Shown: positions 38,054 to 46,297 of the stretch, in pieces
Layout: each line of letters starts with the position of its first letter
Position numbering within the stretch: position 1 is the first letter of the stretch
Origin: Ga0077548 sp035440445
Lineage (GTDB): Bacteria > Pseudomonadota > Alphaproteobacteria > Rhizobiales > Xanthobacteraceae
NCBI GenBank assembly: GCA_035440445.1
Contig: DAORMJ010000013.1
Coordinates: forward strand, 26,231-90,230
DNA: 64,000 nucleotides
Reading direction: 5' to 3'
Made by a program: the position numbers and the translations under genes
Notes under the pieces: generated by a model
The model's database searches: none
What the model was told of the DNA's origin: nothing
The model's input: the letters and a program-made list of their open reading frames with translations, nothing else

Positions 38054-38067
38054 ACGGAGGATTTACC

Positions 38068-38874
38068 ATGAAGCGACGGCTTCTGATTGGCGCAGCGCTG
38101 TCTGCGTTTGCGCTTACTTTCACCCTTCCCGCGATTGCACCGCTCAAGGCGCAGGAGAACCAGCCCTTCATCGTGTTTGCCGCAGCAAGCATGAAGAACG
38201 CGCTCGATGAAATCGCGGGTGAATGGTCGAAAGCAAACAAGACCGAAGTCAAGATCAGCTACGCCGCAAGCTCGGCGCTGGCGAAGCAGATGGAGAACGG
38301 CGCTCCGGCGGACCTGTTCATTTCGGCCGACCTGAAATGGATGGATTACGTCGCCGACAAAAAACTCATCAAGGCGAACACGCGCCAGAACCTGCTCGGC
38401 AATACGCTGGTGCTGATCGCGCGCAAGGACGACAAGTTCAAGGAAGTGAAGATCGGCCCGAATTTCGATCTCGCAGGCCTCCTCGGCAACGGGCGGCTCT
38501 CGGTCGGTCAGGTCGATAGCGTTCCGGCCGGTCTTTATGCAAAGGCTGCGCTCGAAAAGCTCGGCATCTACAAGTCGGTCGAAGGCAAGCTTGCGCAGGC
38601 CGAGAACGTGCGCGTGGCACTCGCTTATGTTTCGCGCGGCGAAGCGCCTCTCGGTATCGTTTACGGCACCGATGCCGCGTCGGAGAAGCAGGTCATCGTG
38701 ATCGGCACCTTCCCGGAAGGCTCGCACCCTGCGATCGTCTATCCGGTCGCGCAGCTTGAAAGCTCGAAGAACCCGAAGGCCGCCGAGTTTCTGAAATCGC
38801 TGAGTTCTCCTTCGGCACAGGCCATCTTCAAGAAGCACGGCTTCTCGGTTCTCGCCGCAGCCAAGACCAACTGA
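38068..38874 (+). CDS. modA: Molybdate ABC transporter, periplasmic binding protein
   Basis: A 268-residue molybdate-binding protein. The signal peptide is followed by the family start IVFAAASMKNALDEIAGEW, and the oxyanion-site motifs ISYAASSALAKQMENGAPADLFISAD lie near residues 62-90 (ASSALAKQ and APADLF are typical). VPAGLYAKAALEKLGI is also characteristic. GGAGG at 38056-38060 is the ribosome-binding site. It is the first gene of modA-mop-modB-modC. Confidence 0.96.
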   Translation: MKRRLLIGAALSAFALTFTLPAIAPLKAQENQPFIVFAAASMKNALDEIAGEWSKANKTEVKISYAASSALAKQMENGAPADLFISADLKWMDYVADKKLIKANTRQNLLGNTLVLIARKDDKFKEVKIGPNFDLAGLLGNGRLSVGQVDSVPAGLYAKAALEKLGIYKSVEGKLAQAENVRVALAYVSRGEAPLGIVYGTDAASEKQVIVIGTFPEGSHPAIVYPVAQLESSKNPKAAEFLKSLSSPSAQAIFKKHGFSVLAAAKTN

Positions 38875-38884
38875 GGACGCAGCC

Positions 38885-39091
38885 ATGAAAATCAGCGCAC
38901 GCAACCAGATCCCCGGCAAGGTCGCTTCCGTCACCAAGGGCGCAACCACCGCACACGTGAAGATCGATATCGGCGGCACCGTCATCACCGCCTCGATCAC
39001 CAACGAAGCGGTGGACGAACTCGGGTTGAAGGCAGGAAGCAGCGTCAAGGCGATCATCAAGGCCTCCGACGTCATGGTCGGCGTGGACTGA
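38885..39091 (+). CDS. Molbindin-like Mop protein (stand-alone TOBE domain)
   Basis: A 68-residue single Mop domain, beginning MKISARNQIPGKVASVTKG and ending VKAIIKASDVMVGVD, as in molbindins that bind molybdate inside the cell. It lies ten bases after modA and before modB. Because the ModC in this operon lacks its C-terminal Mop domain, this protein may supply that function in trans; that is inference. Confidence 0.94.
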   Translation: MKISARNQIPGKVASVTKGATTAHVKIDIGGTVITASITNEAVDELGLKAGSSVKAIIKASDVMVGVD

Positions 39092-39109
39092 TTTTCGGGG
39101 AAGCTCCGC

Positions 39110-39802
39110 TTGTTTTCGTTCTCCGCTGAAGAAATCGACGCGATCCGCCTGAGCTTGTGGGTCGCGTCGATCGGGATCGCCGCGAGCCTGCCTTTCGGCA
39201 TGTTCGTGGCCTACGCGCTCGCGCGCTGGCGCTTTCCCGGCAAGATTCTGCTGGACGCGTTGGTGCACATGCCGCTGGTACTGCCGCCAGTCGTTACCGG
39301 CTATCTCCTTTTGCTGACGTTCGGCCGCAAGGGCACGGTCGGCGCCTGGCTGGAACAAACCTTCGGCATCGTGTTTTCGTTTCGCTGGACCGGCGCCGCA
39401 CTCGCGGCTGCCGTGATGGGATTCCCGCTGATGGTGCGCGCGATCCGGCTTTCGCTGGAAAGTGCGGACCGCAGGCTGGAAGATGCATCGCGCACGCTTG
39501 GCGCGAACGGCATCACAACCTTTTTTCTGGTGACCCTGCCGCTGGCGCTCCCCGGCATTATCGCGGGCCTGGTGCTGGCCTTTGCCAAGGCGCTTGGCGA
39601 GTTCGGCGCGACCATCACCTTCGTTTCGAATATCCCCGGCGAGACGCGCACGCTGCCGGCGGCGATCTATACGTTCACACAGGTACCGGGCGGCGATGCC
39701 GGCGCATTCCGGCTCGCAGCCGTTGCCATGGTCATTGCGCTGGCAGCACTCGTGATTTCCGAAGTGCTCGCGCGCAAGACCGCCGCGCGGATCGAAGGCT
39801 GA
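39110..39802 (+). CDS. modB: Molybdate ABC transporter permease
   Basis: A 230-residue inner-membrane permease with five or six hydrophobic segments. The PLVLPPVVTGYLLLLTFGRKG stretch near residues 48-68 is typical of ModB, and the ATPase-contacting EAA loop is LEDASRTLGANGITTFFLVTLP. The start is TTG at 39110 with GGGGAAGC upstream; no ATG fits the family length. It lies between mop and modC, five bases before modC. Confidence 0.93.
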   Translation: MFSFSAEEIDAIRLSLWVASIGIAASLPFGMFVAYALARWRFPGKILLDALVHMPLVLPPVVTGYLLLLTFGRKGTVGAWLEQTFGIVFSFRWTGAALAAAVMGFPLMVRAIRLSLESADRRLEDASRTLGANGITTFFLVTLPLALPGIIAGLVLAFAKALGEFGATITFVSNIPGETRTLPAAIYTFTQVPGGDAGAFRLAAVAMVIALAALVISEVLARKTAARIEG

Positions 39803-39807
39803 GCGGC

Positions 39808-40455
39808 ATGTTCGATGTCAGCGTGAAGGCGCTCCTCGGCGAGTTCGATCTCGATGTGTCGTTCCGAAGCGAGAGCATGGTGACCGCGCTCTCGGGGCAG
39901 TCCGGCTCCGGAAAATCGAGCATCGTTGCTGCCATCGCGGGTCTCTATCGGCCCGCGCGCGGCAGGATCGTTGTCAACGGCAAGACACTTTTCGACAGCG
40001 AAAGGCGCATCGATCTTCCGGCGAACCTCCGCGGCGTCCGCGTGGTGTTTCAGGAAAGCCGCCTATTCCCGCATTTCACGGTCGCGCAGAACCTGATGTT
40101 CGGCCGCTGGCTCGCAGGCAAGAAGCGCGACCGGCAGTTCGATGAAGTGGTGTCACTGCTTGGGATCGAGCCGCTGATCGCGCGGCGCCCGCGCAAACTT
40201 TCCGGCGGCGAGCGCCAGCGTGTCGCGATCGGCCGCGCGCTTCTCGCCGAGCCGAAAGCGCTCCTCCTTGATGAACCGCTCGCGTCCCTCGATGCCGGAC
40301 GCAAGAACGAGATTATCCCTTATCTGACGCAACTCGTGGCCAACGCGAGAACGCCGATCCTTTACGTGAGCCACGCCCGCGACGAGATCGAGCGCATGGC
40401 GCAAACCATCGTGAAGATCGAGAGCGGCAGAGTGACGGAGATCGAGAGGCGTTGA
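39808..40455 (+). CDS. modC: Molybdate ABC transporter ATPase, short form
   Basis: A 215-residue ATPase. Walker A is SGQSGSGKSS, VVFQESRLFPHFTVAQNL is typical of ModC, the signature is LSGGERQRV and Walker B ALLLDEPLASLD, with the H-loop in YVSHARDE. Usual ModC is about 350 residues, with a C-terminal TOBE/Mop domain; here the protein stops right after the nucleotide-binding domain. There is no sign of frameshift: the stop is followed directly by a dispersed repeat. The separate Mop gene in the operon may compensate. Confidence 0.94.
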   Translation: MFDVSVKALLGEFDLDVSFRSESMVTALSGQSGSGKSSIVAAIAGLYRPARGRIVVNGKTLFDSERRIDLPANLRGVRVVFQESRLFPHFTVAQNLMFGRWLAGKKRDRQFDEVVSLLGIEPLIARRPRKLSGGERQRVAIGRALLAEPKALLLDEPLASLDAGRKNEIIPYLTQLVANARTPILYVSHARDEIERMAQTIVKIESGRVTEIERR

Positions 40456-40463
40456 GCGCCAGC

Positions 40464-40575
40464 GTCGTCCCCGCGCAAGCGGGGACCCATAACCACGACT
40501 AGAAGTTATTTTCGCCAGTGCCAGCGAACCCTCACGAAGACCGGGAGTATGGATCCCCGCTTGCGCGGGGATGAC
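40464..40575. repeat. REP-like palindromic repeat, family B variant
   Basis: It starts GTCGTCCCCGCGCAAGCGGG with CCCATAACC and ends GGATCCCCGCTTGCGCGGGG then ATGAC. The outer arms pair over more than 15 bases. It lies between the convergent modC and the gene at 40604-41623. Confidence 0.82.
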
Positions 40576-40603
40576 AAAGTTTTTTTGAGGCTAGCGCAAG
40601 ACA

Positions 40604-41623
40604 TCAGGCAATCTTCACCAGCAACTTCCCGAAATTTCTGCCCTTGAGCATGCCCATGAAGGCTTCGGGTGCGTTTTCGAGGCCGTTGACGACGTCCTCG
40701 CGGTACTTGATGCGGCCTTCGCGCAGCCAGCCCCCGGCCTCGCGGTAGAAATCGCCGCCTTGCGCGGCAAAGTCCGTCACGATGAAGCCGCGCAGCGTCA
40801 GTCGGCGGCGAAGGATCGCGCCCATCAGCATGCCGGTGCGATCCGGTCCCGGCGGGAGCGCGGTGTCGTTGTAATGCGAGACGATGCCGCAAACCGGCAC
40901 CCGCGCGAAATCGTTCAGAATCGGGAAGACCGCATCCCAGACCTTGCCGCCGACATTCTCGAAATAGACGTCGATGCCCTGCGGACAGGCGCTGGCGAGC
41001 TTCGCCGCCATATCGGGATCGCGATGATCGATCGCGGCGTCGAAGCCGAGTTCTTCGACGAGATACCTGCACTTGTCGGCGCCGCCCGCGATGCCGACCG
41101 CGCGGCAGCCTTTGAGCTTGGCATATTGCCCGACGAAGGAGCCGACGGGGCCGGAGGCGGCGGCGACTGCAACCGTCTCGCCGGGCTTGGGCATGCCGAT
41201 ATTGCGCATGCCGGTATAGGCCGTCATCCCCGGCATGCCGAGGACGCCGAGCGCGGTCTGCACCGGCGCCTGTTTCGGGTCGAGCTTGCGCAGGTCCGCG
41301 CCGTTCGAAACCGCATAGTCCATCCAGCCGGTATAGGAGAGCACGATGTCGCCCGGCACGAATTCGGGCCGGTTGGACTTCACGACTTCGCTCACCGTAC
41401 CGGCGACCATCGGTGCACCGATCTCGACCGGCTGGGCGTAAGACTTCGCGGCACTCATGCGGCCGCGCATATAGGGGTCGAGCGACATCCAGAGGTTACG
41501 AAGCAGTACCTCGCCGTCCTTCGGCTCCGGAATGGCCGTCGTTTCCAGACGGAAGTTTTCGGGCTTGGGCTCACCTTCGGGACGAGAGGCAAGCACGATA
41601 CGGCGGTTCTGGTTTGCGGACAT
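40604..41623 (-). CDS. NADP-dependent oxidoreductase, MDR superfamily (curcumin/leukotriene reductase type)
   Basis: A 339-residue zinc-free medium-chain dehydrogenase. The early motif is LRNLWMSLDPYMRGRMS; the NADP-binding Rossmann region is AAASGPVGSFVGQYAKLKGCRAVGIAG, and FENVGGKVWDAVFPILND is typical of the prostaglandin/leukotriene B4 12-hydroxydehydrogenase-like branch that includes CurA. It is expected to reduce alpha,beta-unsaturated ketones with NADPH; the natural substrate is unknown. It is a single gene. Confidence 0.93.
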   Translation of the reverse strand: MSANQNRRIVLASRPEGEPKPENFRLETTAIPEPKDGEVLLRNLWMSLDPYMRGRMSAAKSYAQPVEIGAPMVAGTVSEVVKSNRPEFVPGDIVLSYTGWMDYAVSNGADLRKLDPKQAPVQTALGVLGMPGMTAYTGMRNIGMPKPGETVAVAAASGPVGSFVGQYAKLKGCRAVGIAGGADKCRYLVEELGFDAAIDHRDPDMAAKLASACPQGIDVYFENVGGKVWDAVFPILNDFARVPVCGIVSHYNDTALPPGPDRTGMLMGAILRRRLTLRGFIVTDFAAQGGDFYREAGGWLREGRIKYREDVVNGLENAPEAFMGMLKGRNFGKLLVKIA

Positions 41624-41807
41624 GGCGTTGGCTCGAGGCTCCCTTGCGACTGCTTTTTGTTGTGAGGTTTTGAGTATGCGTCAGCGCTCGCGCCTTGCCA
41701 AACAACGGCCGAACATGGGGGAAGCAGGCGAATCGCCATTGACGAAAAATCGATCACACGCGCTAATGTCCGCTATCCGATTTGCGGCAACTGAGGGGAA
41801 TTGGGTT

Positions 41808-42128
41808 ATGGCAAAGAAGAAAAAAGCGAAGAAAGCGGCGAAGAAAACCAAAAAGAAAGCAGCCAAGAAGGCTGCCAAAACGACAGCAAAGAAAACGGCA
41901 AAGAAAGCTGCCAAGAAAACGAAGAAGACCAAGGCGAAGAAGAGCCGCCGTACCGTGCTCTACAGCTCCAAGGGCAAGAAGCTCTACGCGGTGCGCGACA
42001 AGGGCGGCAAGTTCAAGGACATCCAGACATACAAGCGCGCGCACGGCATGGACATCAAGCGCAAGTCCAAGTCCGAGGCGCAGGCCGAAGCAGGTCCGGC
42101 GGCAGCAGCCGCCCCCGCCGCCTCGTAA
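41808..42128 (+). CDS. Lysine-rich histone H1-like protein
   Basis: A 106-residue, extremely basic protein. Residues 2-50 are built from AAKK/KKTK-type repeats like the tails of bacterial histone H1-like proteins. The middle (VLYSSKGKKLYAVRDKGGKF, then KDIQTYKRAHGMDIKRKSKS) is a conserved-looking globular part, and the tail is Ala-Pro rich. A role in nucleoid compaction is plausible but inferred. I chose the ATG at 41808, right at the lysine tract; the open frame continues upstream but overlaps the divergent gene. A terminator follows at 42157-42184. Confidence 0.85.
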   Translation: MAKKKKAKKAAKKTKKKAAKKAAKTTAKKTAKKAAKKTKKTKAKKSRRTVLYSSKGKKLYAVRDKGGKFKDIQTYKRAHGMDIKRKSKSEAQAEAGPAAAAAPAAS

Positions 42129-42156
42129 GATACGCGGCCATTACACTAAAAAAACG

Positions 42157-42184
42157 AAACGCCGGCTTTTCAGCCGGCGTTTTT
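42157..42184 (+). terminator. Rho-independent terminator after the histone-like gene
   Basis: AACGCCGGCT-TTTC-AGCCGGCGTT with flanking A and T runs. It may also end the LCCL operon from the other strand. Confidence 0.93.
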
Positions 42185-42197
42185 GCTTTCGGTACGT

Positions 42198-42584
42198 TTA
42201 GATCGCGGAGAGCTTGTAGGCCGTGCCGTAGCGGCCGAAATCATGGGTTTTGATGTTGTTGCGGACGCTGCCCTGATACTGCGAAGGCGGCGCCACCACC
42301 GAAACCTTGACCACGGCGGTGTCGCCGGGCTTCACCAGCCCCGCATGGACCGCGGCGACAGCAAGCGCGGAGTCCCCGGTATAGACATCCGTGCCCCAGA
42401 CCTGCCCTTCGACATCGCCCCGCACCCGGAAGTAATAGTTCGCGCCCACATCATGGCAGAGCTCCAGCATGTTCGGCGGCGCGTCCGCGGCGAGAAAGCC
42501 CTGATCCAGCAGCGAGCGAAGCTGCTTCGACGTCAGCGCGCCGCGGCGATCGAAATACGTCACGAGTTCCTGCACGACCTTCAT
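42198..42584 (-). CDS. LCCL-domain protein
   Basis: A 128-residue protein. The first 50 residues are a short helical part (LTSKQLRSLLDQGFLAADAP); the rest matches the LCCL domain: VWGTDVYTGDSALAVAAVHAG, then VVKVSVVAPPSQYQGSVRNN and HDFGRYGTAYKL. LCCL domains are mostly known from secreted eukaryotic proteins such as cochlin; bacterial roles are little studied. There is no signal peptide, so it is probably cytoplasmic. Its start overlaps the stop of the VWA gene by four bases: third gene of a MoxR-VWA-LCCL operon. Confidence 0.85.
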   Translation of the reverse strand: MKVVQELVTYFDRRGALTSKQLRSLLDQGFLAADAPPNMLELCHDVGANYYFRVRGDVEGQVWGTDVYTGDSALAVAAVHAGLVKPGDTAVVKVSVVAPPSQYQGSVRNNIKTHDFGRYGTAYKLSAI

Positions 42585-43840
42585 GCGCGGCCTCCCTGCA
42601 TCCGGATGACTTGCCCATAGGGCGGGTTGAAGTTGCTGCCAGCGCCCGGCGTGACGACCCAGAGCACGTCATAGGGCATCTCGTCGGGCGGGTAGGAAAT
42701 GTCGCCATCGGTGATGACGAGTGCCGCGGTGACGCGGCCGTCTTCGGCGAGCGCCTGCATCCCCGGCGACAGATCGCTGCCGCCGAAGCCCGAGACCTGA
42801 TAGTTCGCAAGCGCTTCGGGCGAGAGCATCTCGTCGCCGGTGACGGCAGCGTCGCACTGCACGAGGCGGATTTCATCGACCGAAACCGCCTCGCAGAAAT
42901 CCGCGATTGCGCCAAGCGCTCGGGGAATCTCGTCGGTCATCGAGCCCGAGGTATCGAGCACAATATTGAGCATCCAGGACTCGCGCTTGCGGCCCGCGAG
43001 CACGATGTCGCTTCCCGCAACCTCGCGCCGCGAGGGCCGCAGATAGGTGCGCTCGCCGGGCGCGACCGACTCGATCCACTTCTGGAGCGCGATCTCCCAT
43101 GGCGTTCGGTAAAGGCCGCGCAACGCCATGACGGTCTGGGTAACGTCGCCGGTCTCGGTGCCGCGCCCCTTCATGGCGCCCATCGCCTTGCCGAGCGCGA
43201 GCGCCTTCGCGGCCCGGCCCTGCATGTCCTTGGCCTGTGCCGCCTGCCCGCCTTTGCACTCGGGGAAAAGCTCGCGCTCTTTCGCGTCGTCCATCACGTC
43301 GCCGGCGTCTTCGGAACGCTGCTCGCCGTTGCCAGAGCCGGACGGGTTCAGCGCCCCGCGGGCGGAGACCGACTTGCCGTCCCAGACCTGCGTCTTCGAC
43401 TGCATCTTGTCGCCGTCTTTGCGCATCTCTAGCACGATCTGCTCGGCGGATTTCTCCTTGGCGCCCGGCATGTCGAGGCCGCCCGCCGGAACATGGGTGA
43501 AGCCAAGCTCGGCGCGCAGGATGTCGTTGATGATGTAGTCGTGCGCATAGTTGAATTCGAGGCGGCCCGAGCCCTTGGCGCGGTCATGCGTGCGCAGCGC
43601 CAGATGCAGCAACTCGTGCGCGAGCACGAAGATCAGCTCGTTCTCCTTGAGCTTCGCCACGAACTGCCGGTTCGCGATCATCCGGCCCGAGGCGAAGACT
43701 CCCATGGTCGGAATCCGGTCGTCGATCGAGCAGCGCACGGCCGCGGCCAATCCCGCAAGATGCGGCATCGGCACCGTGACCATGCGCAAGCCCCGCTCGA
43801 TGCGCGCGAGCGTCGCTTCGACGGAAGGAACGGCGTTCAT
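42581..43840 (-). CDS. DUF2201-type protein: zinc-metallopeptidase-like domain plus VWA-like domain
   Basis: A 419-residue protein. The N-terminal half has the zinc-binding-like HELLHLALRTHD near residues 74-85, as in the DUF2201 N-terminal putative metallopeptidase domain. The C-terminal half is VWA-like with the metal site in VLDTSGSMTDEI. The linker is charged and low in complexity. Proteins of this kind sit next to MoxR-family ATPases, in the manner of RavA-ViaA. Start and stop overlap the neighbouring genes by four bases each. Confidence 0.87.
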   Translation of the reverse strand: MNAVPSVEATLARIERGLRMVTVPMPHLAGLAAAVRCSIDDRIPTMGVFASGRMIANRQFVAKLKENELIFVLAHELLHLALRTHDRAKGSGRLEFNYAHDYIINDILRAELGFTHVPAGGLDMPGAKEKSAEQIVLEMRKDGDKMQSKTQVWDGKSVSARGALNPSGSGNGEQRSEDAGDVMDDAKERELFPECKGGQAAQAKDMQGRAAKALALGKAMGAMKGRGTETGDVTQTVMALRGLYRTPWEIALQKWIESVAPGERTYLRPSRREVAGSDIVLAGRKRESWMLNIVLDTSGSMTDEIPRALGAIADFCEAVSVDEIRLVQCDAAVTGDEMLSPEALANYQVSGFGGSDLSPGMQALAEDGRVTAALVITDGDISYPPDEMPYDVLWVVTPGAGSNFNPPYGQVIRMQGGRA

Positions 43841-44871
43841 ATCGCGGTGACGTCCTTGAGCAACTTCAGCATCGACTTGTCCGCGCCGAGCGTGCCCCAC
43901 TGCTCGACGAGTTCGGTCAGCAGCGTGAGCTGCGCTTCCGGCGGCAGGCTGCCGAGAAAGCGGTTCACGGAGCGCGGCTTTAAGTGCGAGAGCTTTCCTT
44001 CGCGCACGTTTTGCCGGATGCAGTTGAGGATGAACCAGCGCGCGGCATCGGTCTTCGGCATCAGATCGGGCGAGGCGATGTAATCCTCGATCGGCCGCAT
44101 CTTGCCGATCGCCTCTTCGGCGAGCGCGCAGAACACGGCGGCGTCTTCCGCCGAGAGGCGGCCGAAAGCGAGTGCGCGGCGCGTTTCGTTGTTGAGGATG
44201 CCAGCACCTTCCGCCTTGTCGAGCGCCTGCGAAAGCAGCGCCCAGGCGCGCGGCGTGGAGAACGGCACCGGCTCCGACGGCACCGGCCGCATCAAGGCTT
44301 CGGGCATGTAGGAAACGAAGGCCCGCACATCCTCGCGGATCGCGTTCTTCTGCGCCCAGTTGAGCCACTCCTCCGCATCGACCCGCAGATGCAGGATCGT
44401 GACACGGTTCACGAGTGCGGAGCTCATGGCGCGCACCAGCGCGCGGTCTTGCATGCGATTGCCGGCTGCGACGACCCACGTGCCTTGGGGTAACGCGTGT
44501 TCGCCGAGCCGGCGTTCGAGCAGAAGGGAGTAGAAGGCCTTCTGCACGTCCGGCGCGCAGGCCGGAAGCTCGTCGAGAAAGAGACAGAACGGTTCGGGAT
44601 TTTCAGGCAAGAGCACCCGCGGCGGACAGAACACCGAACGCTCGCCGATGATGCGCGGGATGCCGGAAACATCTTCCGGCGCGATCTGCGTGCCGAGGAG
44701 CGAACGGCACGGCAAGCCCGCTTCGGCCGCGGCCTGATAGACCATTTCGGATTTGCCGACGCCCGGCGGAGAGAGGAGAAGAAAGCTCTGCTCCTGCGCC
44801 ATGCACTGCACGAGCTTCTTAGCCTGCTTCAGCGTGATGGTTTCTTCGCGCGGATTGACGGCGACGTTCAT
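43837..44871 (-). CDS. MoxR-family AAA+ ATPase
   Basis: A 344-residue AAA+ ATPase, probably a chaperone acting with the VWA protein encoded next. Walker A is LLSPPGVGKSEMV near residues 32-44, Walker B FCLFLDELPACAPDVQ, and the sensor region is WVVAAGNRMQDRALV. I chose the ATG at 44871 (MNVAVNPREE). It is the first gene of a tight three-gene operon (MoxR, VWA/metallopeptidase-like, LCCL). Confidence 0.9.
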   Translation of the reverse strand: MNVAVNPREETITLKQAKKLVQCMAQEQSFLLLSPPGVGKSEMVYQAAAEAGLPCRSLLGTQIAPEDVSGIPRIIGERSVFCPPRVLLPENPEPFCLFLDELPACAPDVQKAFYSLLLERRLGEHALPQGTWVVAAGNRMQDRALVRAMSSALVNRVTILHLRVDAEEWLNWAQKNAIREDVRAFVSYMPEALMRPVPSEPVPFSTPRAWALLSQALDKAEGAGILNNETRRALAFGRLSAEDAAVFCALAEEAIGKMRPIEDYIASPDLMPKTDAARWFILNCIRQNVREGKLSHLKPRSVNRFLGSLPPEAQLTLLTELVEQWGTLGADKSMLKLLKDVTAI

Positions 44872-45033
44872 CGGCAGCGCTCCCAAACCCGGAATCGGGC
44901 GAAAGCGCCATCTAGGAAGCGGTTTATGGCAACGCTAGTGCAGCGAGCGAAGATTCAGGCGCAGGTTGTACCCGGTAAGTAGAGAATTTTTGCACACAAC
45001 TTCCGCGCGGCCCTTTCGCGAAGCGCGAAGTTT

Positions 45034-46185
45034 CTACTTTCGCTCCGACGACCATGGAAAGTTCAAGTAGCGCTCCCGCGTGTCGTAACAGATGTTTCCG
45101 TACATCTTCAGATAAGCGTCGCGGCGCTGCGGGTCGGCGAAGACGGCAGCCGGATCCGCAAAGTCCGCTTCGTATTGCGCGATCTGCGCGCGCGTGAGCA
45201 GGCTCGGCAGAATGTCCATCGCCTGCGGCACGCTTTTGCCTTCGAGCCAGTCGGCCCCGAACTGCCCGAGCGCATAGCCAAAGATCGTCGACGCGAGACT
45301 GACGCTCGCTTTATACGGACCGCCCGCCTTGATCTCGGCAACGGCTTCCGGTTCGCCGTCGATGCCGCCGAGAAACTGATCGTCGCGGGCCTTGCCGGCC
45401 GCGCGAAGCGCTTCGAGTGCGCCGAGCACCACGGTATCCGCGCCAAGCACGACGTCGACCTGCGGATGGGCGAGCAGCACGGTTTCCATCATCGCCTTGC
45501 CGCCCTCCTTGTTGACGGTCAGCGGCGAGATGTCGGCGACGATGTTGACGCCGGGAAGGTCCTGCAACACGTCGCGCATGGCGGCGAAGCGCGGCGACAG
45601 AAACTGCAGGCTGTCATGCGTGAGCAGCACGACATTGGCTTTGCCCTTGAGACGATCCTTGATGTAAGCGGCAGCGGCTTCCGCGAGCACCTTGCCGGTC
45701 AGATATTGCGGGGCGTTGAGGATTGTGACGGCGGGAGGCGGCACCACCGTCCCCACATATGCGCCATCCCAGATCAGCTCCTGCAGGCTGCGCGCGAGCG
45801 AGACGGAATTGACGGGAGCCGCGATCACGGCACCTGCCCGCTCGGCACGAAACTGCTGGACCTGCTCGATCATTTTTCTGGAATCGTTTCCGGCGACCGC
45901 AACCCTGAACGCGAGGTTGCGCGCGCGGGCGGCGTGTTCGAGGCCTCTTGCGACACCGCGCATGAATTCACGCTCGTTGTCCTGCGCGAATGCGAGGGTC
46001 CTTTGCAGGCCCGGCGGCACCGCACAAGAAGGCGCTTGGCGATCGAACGGCGCAAGCGTGACCGGCCTCGTCAGTCCTTCGGGTTGTTGCTGCGCAATCG
46101 ACGGCGGGGCTTGCAGGAATGCCGCGAGCGCAGACGCCGAAGCGAGGCACGCAAGGGTGCCGCGAACACCGCGTCCGCTTCGCAT
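45034..46185 (-). CDS. Sugar-type ABC transporter periplasmic binding protein (Peripla_BP_4 type)
   Basis: A 383-residue type I periplasmic-binding protein. The signal peptide is LACLASASALAAFLQAPPSIAQ; the ribose/galactose-binding-like fold shows AQDNEREFMRGVARGLEHAA, GAVIAAPVNSVSLARSLQEL and VDVVLGADTVVLGALEALRAAG. I chose the ATG at 46185. No permease or ATPase lies nearby, so it is an orphan receptor; it may instead feed a sensor, and the CHASE3 kinase gene lies just upstream on the same strand. Ligand unknown. Confidence 0.87.
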   Translation of the reverse strand: MRSGRGVRGTLACLASASALAAFLQAPPSIAQQQPEGLTRPVTLAPFDRQAPSCAVPPGLQRTLAFAQDNEREFMRGVARGLEHAARARNLAFRVAVAGNDSRKMIEQVQQFRAERAGAVIAAPVNSVSLARSLQELIWDGAYVGTVVPPPAVTILNAPQYLTGKVLAEAAAAYIKDRLKGKANVVLLTHDSLQFLSPRFAAMRDVLQDLPGVNIVADISPLTVNKEGGKAMMETVLLAHPQVDVVLGADTVVLGALEALRAAGKARDDQFLGGIDGEPEAVAEIKAGGPYKASVSLASTIFGYALGQFGADWLEGKSVPQAMDILPSLLTRAQIAQYEADFADPAAVFADPQRRDAYLKMYGNICYDTRERYLNFPWSSERK

Positions 46186-46297
46186 ATTGCTTGCGCTCCC
46201 CCCGCAATGGCCTGTCCAGCCGCGCAGAAAACTTACCGCAGCCAGGAGGCCGGCGCCATGGCCGGCTCTGTCGGGCGTCCGACAGTGCGTTTGATGC

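Noticed and set aside
36619..39201. 860-codon open frame on the minus strand
   Set aside because: It runs antisense through the EipA-like, coiled-coil, modA and mop genes; its peptide has no domain and reflects GC-rich third positions of the true genes.
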